From NCBI GenBank assembly GCA_013368375.1, contig JAACJP010000002.1, positions 62,001 to 126,000 of the forward strand: 64,000 bases of DNA, written 5' to 3'. This document shows, one piece after another, positions 12,782 through 21,619 of the stretch (positions are counted from its first letter, which is position 1; each line of letters starts with the position of its first letter). The translations under genes were made by a program, and so were the position numbers. The DNA comes from Tricholomella constricta. Lineage: Eukaryota; Basidiomycota; Agaricomycetes; Agaricales; Lyophyllaceae. Below the pieces are notes generated by a model. The model saw only the letters and a list, made by a program, of their open reading frames with translations, did no database searches and was not told the origin of the DNA.

Positions 12782-14400
12782 ATGTCCGAGTCGTGTACCT
12801 CATCGCCGACCTTGACGAGTACTAGTGAGATCACTACTCAGACACTCTCAACAACCTCGACAACCTCATTAACAACGCTGCCGCCGACAACGACGACGAC
12901 GTCGTCGGTTCAAGGATGTCCATCACTTCCAGCAGGCATCACGCTCACCACCACATGTACACCAACCACCGTGCCCATAACAATTACCATCCCAGGTCAG
13001 CTCTTCATCTTGATTGACGCGCTCTTTTGGCTCTTAACTTCGAATAGGCGAGACTGAGACGGTACAGGTGCCGATTACCATCCCGGTGGACATCACGACC
13101 ACCACAACCACCACGTTGTGGGGAACGTCATGCACAACCATCGGCAACAAGCCGCCTGATGTCCCAACGCATGAGCCTCCCCCGCCTTCCTCTACCCCAA
13201 CTCCACCACCTCCGGTTATCACTTCCGAGTCGGTCTCCACGCAACCTAATGGGTCTGTCACAACGGAAACAGTGACTTCGACGCAGGCTGTTAATACAAT
13301 TGCGTCAAACGACAAGGATAACGGGAACCCGGATGTGGCACCAATTGTTGGTGGTGCGGTCGGCGGGTTCTTCGGTCTTCTTGCCATCGTGGCATTGATC
13401 TGGTTCATCTTGTACGTTCTTCTGTCCTTGTATTTCCCTTACAACGCTTACTTATCTTAATTCGGACACAATCAGGAAACGACGACGCAGATGGGATGAC
13501 ATCTTCGAAAAAGACGACGACGAGATCATCGCGACCGGTGCCCGACGTGCCGGACGATTCTCTCTGGACGTTGATGTGGAGCCCAAGCCATATCAGTATG
13601 GCCTCGTGGGGCATGCAGTGGCGCCGAGCGCTGTCTCACCACCCAATTCCCCTCCGATGAGGCCATCCATCCCCCCTGGGAGCACCGACATCCATCATAC
13701 CCGCGCCTCATCGTTGACACCTTTGAATGTCCCTCTGACGGCTTCGACGCCTCTGGCAAGTGCCACGACGGTCTCATCAAGGCCCTCGACGGCAGGATCG
13801 CAGCAACCGATCTACCCCGTCGCTCCCTCTCAGCAAGGCTATTTTCAACAGCAGCAGCAATCCTGCCCGACTACCGATTACAGCCGCTCCAACTCGAACA
13901 CTCACAGTCACTCCCATAGCAGCGGCAGCTTTACCTCCCCGCCCGTCTCTCTCGCGAATTGGAGTGGCGGCCTAGGCCCAGGTTACAACGGCGGCACTCC
14001 CACCACCATCGTGGGGATGGGAATGGGCACGACGATACCCGACGAGCCCACGTACCCGAACCGGTCTGGCAGCCCGACGAGCATCCAGGAGATGCAGATG
14101 GGCCGGCTTCAAGTGACGAATGCGATTCCGTTGTCGCCGGCGTCGGAGACGTTCGAGTTTATGCAAGGCCCTTCGTCCTCGGCGGCTGCTGCGATGCCAG
14201 TGCAGCAGCGTGACGGGAAAGGCAGGATTCGGATGTCGATGGGCATACCGCCGTTGGTGCATTTGGATGGCGGTCGGGTGGTGGCGCCTGAGGCCAGACC
14301 TTCCACCATTGCGAACGTGAGTGCGACTGCCGAGGCGGCAGCTTCTTCGTCGTCTGGGGCGGGGGCCTCTGGTTCGGCCCCACCCGCATATCACGAATGA
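12782..14400 (+). CDS. Ser/Thr/Pro-rich single-pass membrane protein (Mid2/Wsc-like architecture)
   Basis: Three exons. The ATG at 12782 starts a Thr/Ser-rich ectodomain (SEITTQTLSTTSTTSLTTL) without a classical signal peptide. An intron at about 12995-13047 joins to a second Thr-rich stretch and a Pro-rich hinge. One transmembrane helix follows (PIVGGAVGGFFGLLAIVALI). It is cut by an intron (about 13412-13475), after which the stop-transfer basic cluster KRRRRWDDIF begins the cytoplasmic tail. That tail is long, disordered, and rich in Ser/Pro/Gly with Gln and His runs. The layout of an O-glycosylatable stalk, one helix, a basic anchor and a long tail matches fungal cell-wall stress sensors, but no WSC Cys-rich domain is present. 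A sensor role is inference. Confidence 0.82.
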
Positions 14401-15591
14401 ATGGGGGGGCCGCGATGCTGAATGGACAGCGGACGATTTCAAGCCATTAGTGACGATACACCCACCAACTTAGGAACCAACTCAACAAACACCCGACGGA
14501 TCCACTATCCTGCATTGCATCCAAATTCTTTTCCTTCCTTTTCACCTTCTAACGACGATCATGAAGATACACTCGGACTCACACACTCATATTCACATCA
14601 AAAATGGCATCATGCTAAGGACTATCCTCCTGCCTCTCCTTTTCCTCAGGGTGAACAAGGACAAGCCCTGCATACATAGGGGCACGCCTCGACATTTATT
14701 AATGACCCGACCCTCTCCTCGCTCCTTCGCTGTACTCGCCTATATTTAACCCCCGTGTGATGCACCCACTGCATTCCTTACCTAATGACCCCTTCTGCCC
14801 ACTACGCGTTTCTTCTTTCTCACCTCACATCGCGGACGTTGCGCTTGGACATTACTACATTCTCTTGCACGGACGGCACTTTATTATTAGTTTAGGTTCT
14901 GATCTGTTTCTCTCGTTGGTTGCTGTAGCTGTTTGCTGTTTGCTGGTTTTGTTGATAGTGCTTGGTTTTTTTCACTGGTGCAGCTGGATTGTCCTGAATT
15001 TCATGTCGTCGTTCGTTTGTCCATATTACTCTACTTGCCTTTGAATAAGCAACATGTCGTGGTACCGGAGAATCTGGCGTTCATGGGAACTTGAATGACC
15101 TTGATCGTAGCCGGCCGGTCCTTGTGCTTCGAGGCTAGACTTGGTTTCCCCTCGGGACTGGGGCGGATTATTTGTACACTACCATGTACAAAGGTCGACG
15201 ATAGTCAAGCATCGGGTAACCTGGGTCCTGCACGGAGCGCGACGTTGCCGTCAGGATCACGTGATGGCATAATTTCCTAAAGGATTCGGAACAAAGACGC
15301 CATTGTCGTCCCGAGTTGTGCACATTGTCTTTACGCACAATAGAATTTTGGTAGCCCCGGTGAAAGTCCTTAACGGCGACTCGTAACCACATGAGGCTGG
15401 TATAAATCCTTGCTTGTGACTGGACGAACCTTACCCTCCTTCTTTCTCTCTCAGCCCTTTCTTTTTTTTCAAGCTCGCTGGTGCTGGGACACCTTTACAT
15501 TCTAGGAGGACTCGATCTACGGAAATTGACACTCCCTTAACGTCTACCTTCACGCCGAATAGAACTCACCGTCTCTCGCTACTCAAACAAA
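14401..15591. other. Intergenic region with TATA box for the downstream gene
   Basis: Contains the 3' UTR of the upstream membrane protein and the promoter of the gene at 15592. A TATAAA at 15401-15406 and a C/T-rich leader after it fit a start site near 15430-15440. No coding frame here is convincing. Confidence 0.5.
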
Positions 15592-16780
15592 ATGCTGCCA
15601 CGTCGTGCAAGTGAGTTTTCAAGATTAGGTCCACTGTTGAACACTACTAACTACGGGCCACAGTCTTCTTTATGGGCCTCAATGGCGTCCGATTTCTCTC
15701 CATCGTCTCTCTTCTCCTCGTGTTCGCGAGCACGATCCTCGTCATGGTCACCAATATCCAGGCTGTCAATGCCTTTGAGTCCAACAAGGGTGACTCCACT
15801 ATGGAGGACTGCGATTACATCGAGTGCGTTGTGTTTGCTGTGGAATTATACCCCTTGTTCTAACTGTAAGGTAATAGGGGAAGCACGGTCCCCAATCAAC
15901 CTGCGGGCGTTTTTTGGGCAGTCGTCTCCAGCCTTTTGATCATCTTCCAGACTGTGGTCCTCCTCCGTGAGTCGGAATCGTTGATCACCCGTTTGACATG
16001 CCCTGATATACATATATCTAGTCTCTGAAATTGGTTGGCCTGCGCCCTTCTTTGACCGCTATTTCCCTGTACTTGGTCAGGGTTTTGGTCTCGGTGCTCT
16101 TGGTATCTTTCAGTGCTTGTAAGTTTCTTCTTTTCGCGAATTTCAAACCCTAACTCGACCGGTGACTCAGGATCTCTACCCAAATCCTCTCGCACCACGT
16201 CGATGACTTTACGCTCGTCGCCGCCTTCTTCCTCTTTGCCCTCGGCTGCGTCAACATGTTCCTCGGCCTCATCTTCCGCGAATCAGCCAAGGAGAAACGC
16301 TCCATCACTTCCTGGCGCGCCGAGTCCAAAGGAGTCCTTCCCACCCACACCGGATCCAGCAACGCCCCTGTCTTCATGAGCGCCTCGCCCGCCTTTGTCA
16401 CGCGCCAGTTCACCGGCAGCGAGAAGGAGAAAGACATGGATCGCCCCGACACGGCCGAGTTCAACACATGGCGCAGCCCTGAGAAGGCTGGATATGGCTT
16501 TGGCCGGCAGGGCGAGAAGGCTGCTGGGCTCCGCGGGTTCATCCTGCAGAGACCGGAGGAATCCCTCCCGCGCTATGCTACCCCCCCTCCGTCGCAATAC
16601 CGCAATGAACCCCAGAACCAGCACGAGGAACACCATGTCAACCTCACGCGCACCCCGTCAGTCGCGTCTTCGAGCTCGAGCTTTGCCTCGCCGTATAGGG
16701 AGAGCACGCAGACCGCGTCGGAGGTGAGCGCGGGCGCTGTTAAGACCCCCGTGTTCAGGTCGAGCCCTACGGCGTTGTGA
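15592..16780 (+). CDS. Four-helix membrane protein resembling basidiomycete DUF7598
   Basis: Five exons, the first only six codons (MLPRRA) before an intron at 15611-15662. The protein then reads IFFMGLNGVRFLSIVSLLLV (helix 1), an extracellular loop with AFESNKGDSTMEDCDYIE, GVFWAVVSSLLIIFQTVVLL (helix 2), FGLGALGIFQCLISTQIL (helix 3, joined across an intron at about 16119-16170) and FTLVAAFFLFALGCVNMFLG (helix 4). A hydrophilic Ser/Pro-rich C-terminal tail of about 170 residues follows. Every intron has clean GT-AG ends and keeps frame. The four-helix core and the N-terminal GLNGVRFLSIVSL recall a family of mushroom membrane proteins of unknown function; naming it DUF7598 is from memory. Likely plasma-membrane or endomembrane. 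Confidence 0.8.
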
Positions 16781-16941
16781 GCTCTGCTGCTGGACGCCCT
16801 TTCATTCTCATTGTCACGTTGAATTTGGACTGCCACTGGAACTGGACTTCTTGGGCACATCCCTATGGTTTGCTTTTTTAGAACGGAACGAACTTGTACG
16901 ATACACTTACGCTCACGCTGTGGATCCTGGACTCTCAGTCG

Positions 16942-17178
16942 TTAGATACTTCGATTAATCTTGCATATCTGTATTGCGTACATACTTGTACCCCCCTGTA
17001 GCGTTAATTGAATTTGCTGGTCTTCCCCATTAGAACGGACGAACGACTCCTGATAATTGATGGTCATTGTCCTTAGTTCTTTATGTAATTCCGAATTCTC
17101 TGCTTTCAACTTATCCATCATGTCAACGAACCCCATGACTTCCTGGGACAGCCCGTTCTTCTTCTCTAGTTTTCATCG
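16942..17178 (-). pseudogene. Possible remnant exon of a coiled-coil protein
   Basis: A minus-strand frame opposite the leader of the next gene reads LEKKNGLSQEVMGFVDMMDK and then LKAENSELHKELRTM, a convincing heptad pattern. It is preceded by a stop and a possible acceptor (CTAG at about 17172) and followed by a stop at 16942. No partner exons were found on either side. It is either an isolated remnant or chance, and could equally be part of the 5' region of the F-box gene at 17209. Confidence 0.25.
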
Positions 17179-17208
17179 ACCACACTTGAACCTGGGCGCC
17201 ATTGCACG

Positions 17209-19133
17209 ATGGACCAAGCTTTAACAGCTGGGCCTCTTTATTGGGTGAGCTATAGCAAGCAAGAATTTTCCGAGCCCGCATTCCTCCAGATCAAAGGAGA
17301 TCCTCGCAGGTTCAATATAGCTGTTGTTCTTGATCCTGGAGCTCGAGAGGACTTCTCAGGTATCAGAGTGATCATTGTAGCCACAGATGACACTGGGGTG
17401 GTACGTCCCACTGTCCCCTTTTCCTTCGGGAGGCATTGGATCTGTAGACTGATCCAGTTGTAGATTGTCAAAGATCGTCTCGACATCGATGAATGCAGGG
17501 ACAAAAGATATCGCACACTATTAACAATTCTTCGCCCTAGCAGGGACTCAGTAGATGATGGCAAGATTTGCACCGTCGCCCTTGAGGTCGAAGTCAACCC
17601 ACATGTCATTGATAGAGCCAATGCTACGCTCAGACCCTTTCGGCAACGTTTCAACTCCTACGTGCATAGACAACCCCGCATCATATACGATCATGTTCAG
17701 ATGTCAACTGCACCACTATTTCTCTCACTCAAGTGCAGCCACCCCATTCTGCGTAATGATGATTTCAAGGGCATGGATTTCGGGCAGTCCACGCAGACAC
17801 TCACGGCTCGTATTCTCCCCATTTCGAGCCGCTCGACATCCCTCAGTTCTCTTCCTTTCACCCTGCTCAGTCGCGTAGTCCTGCACGCTATATTTGACAA
17901 TAAAGAACGCTGGCGTCGCAGTCTCTTATCTTTCGGGTTGGTCTGCAAAAGCTGGGCTCCACTCCTTGATCTCTTTTTCTCTCATTTCTGCAACCATGTA
18001 CGCCCTTTCGACAAGGGCTATGAATATTTACCGAGGATCGAGGCAGTCGCGCGCTCCTTGGAGATGGTGCCTCGTCGGGCTGCGCTCATCAAAAGATACA
18101 CTCCCAGGACATACCTAAGGCCTGTCAAGGCTGAGCATAGCCACATATTTTGGAAGGCCCAGAACACTATCCTGCGACTGGCGGCGACATCTCTGCAGCA
18201 TCTCCACATAGACTCTACAAGGACAGACGACCCCTCATTCCAGGAATTTATAGACATCATATCCGGATTGCGTGGGATCCAGACCTTCCAATTATCTGGT
18301 CCTTGGTCGAAACCTTCCTGGGCGAAAGTCGGAGACCTCCGTAATTTGGTGGTTGAAGATATTCAAAGGATCATCTGTCTCTGGCCACATCTCACGAGTT
18401 TAATATTAACTAGCTGGGACGCCTTCCCGACAACTTGGAACTCGCTTGCCTCACAAAGCCTTCAATCCCAGGTCATTCTGGCGACAGATGCAGGTCACGT
18501 AGTGGAGGAAGGGATGGGAGCTAAGGTATGGACTGCCTGGTTTTTGCTTGTACGCCGTACTTATCGATGCCCTCTCAGAAGGCTCAACTCGTCTGCCCGA
18601 TCGAGGAACTCAGGTTCTACTCCGGCGAACTCACACGCTCGCAACTCCTTATTTTCGCGAGTCCCACCCTTCCATTACCGAGGCTACAAAGGGCCAAGTT
18701 TTATTATGTCAAAGGCTTGACCAATTCCCACTTCCTGGGTTTCTTGACTCGAGTGGCATCCACGCTCGTATCCCTTACCGTTATCAGATCCGAAATACTC
18801 CGAGGCGGCGATGAAGAGTATGCCATCGATGCGACCATGCCTTCGATGCTATCGTTGGAGACCCTCTCGCTTGAAGGCGACGTTGCCAGTGCATCAGTCA
18901 TCTCGGGAAAAATTAAACGACAGGGACGAGATACAGACGGAAGGAAAGATACCATGCAACTCTATAATCTCTCCTTCACGGACCACGAAAGCATTGTTCA
19001 TGCTTTGGGTGTCACTGGCTGGGATGTCATCTCCATCGGTTGGCATAAGCTGCCGGAATTTGGTGTTGATTTGATTAGGGAAGGGTCTCAAATCGCTGCG
19101 GCAAGAGGGATCAACCTTAAAGTGCAAGCATAG
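17209..19133 (+). CDS. F-box-like protein with a novel N-terminal extension
   Basis: Three exons. The ATG at 17209 (MDQALTAGPLYWVSYSKQEF) opens a globular-looking segment of about 180 residues that I do not recognise. It is interrupted by an intron at about 17401-17463 and continues in frame (VALEVEVNPHVIDRANATLR). The F-box follows: SLSSLPFTLLSRVVLHAIFD, then SFGLVCKSWAPLLD. The C-terminal part is Leu-rich with the spacing of degenerate LRR or F-box-associated repeats (LRLAATSLQHLHID, LRNLVVEDIQRIICLWPHL, LSLETLSLEGD). A second intron, about 18524-18580, joins EEGMGAK to KAQLVCPIEELRFYS. F-box proteins recruit substrates to SCF ubiquitin ligases through SKP1. Its target is unknown. The N-terminal block before the F-box is unusual, since mushroom F-box proteins usually place the F-box near the start. 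Confidence 0.75.
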
Positions 19134-19411
19134 AGCTTCTCAGCTGGAGATGAATTTGCCCACCTACAGTTGAACGGTATATATCCCAGCGTGTTCGAGT
19201 TCGAATACTGTCTACGCACTGCAGTACATGAATAAGATCAACCGCCCCACCACGTCTAGCCCGCAATTGGACTTTCTTCCATCACCAAAATCAATTATTT
19301 CGGGAAACCATAAGCCTGGGCAACAACCTCGGGACCTATGCCGTCGCCGGGGAGGACAACAATACGGAATGATCTGGGGGTGAATCTTACCCCTTCAAGC
19401 ACCCAAATCCA

Positions 19412-19706
19412 GGGAAGTCTTCGCACTGCGACACGCGTGCGGCAGGCGTAGCCCACCCATAACAATACAAATATGCTTAGAGCTGGTAAAGGCGCCCTGT
19501 TCGCCTTCGTTGGCGTATGGCTCCTGACCGAATGCTGACGCCAGCCCTTCTGCGCCGTCCCCGCATCGCCTTTCGCATGCGACCGGCGCAGCCCCTCATA
19601 ACAACAGTGCCAATGCTAATCCTGATATCACTAATCCCCGGGAAGTCTTAGCACTGCGACATGCGTGCCGTAGGCGTAGCCCACTCATAACAATGCAAAT
19701 AACGCT
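19412..19706 (+). repeat. Repeated blocks in the LINE 5' region
   Basis: A block of about 66 bp beginning GGGAAGTCTTCGCACTGCGA at 19412 recurs with few changes at 19640 (GGGAAGTCTTAGCACTGCGA), both ending near CATAACAATRCAAAT. A shorter degenerate copy (CTCATAACAACAGTGCCAAT) lies at about 19597-19620. Spacing is 228 bp. Repeated 5' monomers often act as internal promoters in LINEs; that role is inferred. Confidence 0.75.
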
Positions 19707-19927
19707 TTTGAATACAATTGCTCCTGTGCTGCCCTCCCCTGCTTTCATCCCCGACGCCTTCCATCCATGGTACAGTCCTGCCTGGCCCCCCCTGGCCACA
19801 TCTCCCGCCCCTGGCCTCCCCCCCGAACCCTGTCCCGTGCGCAATCTGACGTCACATCCTCTCCGTTCGCGCCCGACCGTGTGTCTCACCACTGACCCTC
19901 CCTGCACGCCAATCTTCTCCTTCATCC

Positions 19928-21544
19928 ATGACCCTTCCGTCTTACCCGATGTCCTCGCCGCACAACGACACCGTCATGTTGTCTTCTGAGCCTCTGCTCA
20001 CCTCTGCCCCTCTCCCTGACCTTCCCCCTCTCTTCCCAACGCTCGACGACGAGCCACTGGGGGAAATCGTCTCCGCAGACAGCGCTGCTCTGCTCGCCTC
20101 TCGGGCCTCTCTCAGCCCCGGCCATCCCGTCCAGCTCACTCCACTTCCAACTGCCGCGGTCACCGCTGCTAATGCCCCGGAGCTTGCCGACGCCCCTGCT
20201 TCCGCCTCACTCCCTTCTACTTCTCGCCAGCCCCCCACCCGGCGCCCATCGCGCCGTGGTGTGCAGGCCGACACCAGCCTCGACGAACAGTCAGTGCGCA
20301 CCTCGCGGCGCGCACCTCAGCCTCAGCCTGCTCCTGACGAAAGCGGCGCTGTCCCTGTCCCTGCCCCCTCCAAAGGCAAACGAAAAGGCAAAGAGCGGGA
20401 AGTCGACTTCGACGGTCCCGACGATGATCGCCTGGGGGCCTCTGCCTCCGACCTTCCTTTTGGCATTGAGACCCCTCCCTCCTCCCTGCGTGGCAGCATC
20501 CGTGAGGAGGCCTTCCGTGCCTATCGCAACACCGGGTCCCTTGCCGCTGAGGTGCAGGACCTCAAGCACACCGTCGCTACCCTGTCCACAGACTCTGCCT
20601 CTCGCCATCGCGACGTCATGCGCGCCGTCACTGATGCCACCGCTTCCCGCACTGCGCTCGACGCCCGCGCCTTCTCCTCTTCCCTGACGAACAACACCAT
20701 TTTTCGCAACTTCTATGACACCGTCTACGACTACAAGTCCGACTTAGATGCCCTAGGCCGTGCTATCACGGACATCCGTCATGATGTCAGTACCCTTCGT
20801 TCCGCAGCCAGGGACATGGCCCCTCCGCCTGCCCCGCCTGCCCCTCTCACAGTTTATCAACACCCTCCGCTGCCTCCCAGTCACCCTGTAACTCCCGCAC
20901 CTCCAGCGGTGCCCCCTTTTCCGGCTCCTGCCTCTGTTGTTCCGGGCCCGTCCACTGCTCAGCTGCCTCCGATGCCGCTGCCCTATTCAGCCCTGCCGCA
21001 GTCGTATGCGGCCCCGCCCTCTACTGCTCCGGGCCCATCCACTGCTCCATTGCCCGCAGTGCCGCAGCGGTTCTCGGCGCCGCCGCCTCCTGCCCTCGCT
21101 GCCCCTGGTCCTTCCGGTGCCCCCTCTGATGCACGCCGTACCCAGGCCAACATTTCCTCCCGGCGTAACAAAGCCCCGGGACCTGTTGCCAAGAAACCCC
21201 GTGTGGAGGTTGATCGCAGTCACGACGTCCTTGTCTCCCCGGTGTCTCTCCAAAGTGGTACATGGGACATTACACAGCGGCTCGTAGGCAACGTCCCGGG
21301 TTTTCACCCTGCCAATGTCTACACCTCCTATCGCCTTGATGATCGGCCCGACACCATCAGCATCCGCTTCCACAATCGTCAACTGGCGGAGCGATTTGTG
21401 TCCGTCATGGCCACAATGGACCCGGAAGGCCTCGGACGGCTCTCTGCCTCCCTCGCCGACCCCTCTGGCAACACGTCTACCGTCAGCAGCGATGACCTCG
21501 CCTTCATCACAGGCAGAGGCTCTCGTGACGGACCACGTGGGTAG
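19928..21544 (+). CDS. LINE ORF1 protein (proline-rich, coiled coil, RRM-like end)
   Basis: 538 codons from ATG 19928. The first third is Ala/Pro/Ser-rich with basic patches (GKRKGKEREVDFDGPDDDR). Residues about 190-300 form a helical, coiled-coil-like stretch (SLAAEVQDLKHTVATLSTD, then DYKSDLDALGRAITDIRHDV) that would support trimer formation as in other ORF1 proteins. A Pro-rich linker repeats PGPSTAPLPAVP-like units. The last 100 residues (LVGNVPGFHPANVYTSYRLD, DTISIRFHNRQLAERFVSVM) have the strand-helix pattern of an RNA-binding fold. No CCHC knuckle is present here. It probably coats element RNA. The frame ends at a TAG that overlaps a possible splice donor. Confidence 0.85.
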   Translation: MTLPSYPMSSPHNDTVMLSSEPLLTSAPLPDLPPLFPTLDDEPLGEIVSADSAALLASRASLSPGHPVQLTPLPTAAVTAANAPELADAPASASLPSTSRQPPTRRPSRRGVQADTSLDEQSVRTSRRAPQPQPAPDESGAVPVPAPSKGKRKGKEREVDFDGPDDDRLGASASDLPFGIETPPSSLRGSIREEAFRAYRNTGSLAAEVQDLKHTVATLSTDSASRHRDVMRAVTDATASRTALDARAFSSSLTNNTIFRNFYDTVYDYKSDLDALGRAITDIRHDVSTLRSAARDMAPPPAPPAPLTVYQHPPLPPSHPVTPAPPAVPPFPAPASVVPGPSTAQLPPMPLPYSALPQSYAAPPSTAPGPSTAPLPAVPQRFSAPPPPALAAPGPSGAPSDARRTQANISSRRNKAPGPVAKKPRVEVDRSHDVLVSPVSLQSGTWDITQRLVGNVPGFHPANVYTSYRLDDRPDTISIRFHNRQLAERFVSVMATMDPEGLGRLSASLADPSGNTSTVSSDDLAFITGRGSRDGPRG

Positions 21545-21619
21545 GGTGCCACATTAACTTACCTATACATACTTTCGCTCACCTATTCGCTTTTTCCCGT
21601 ATAATTATTCCCTTCTCAG

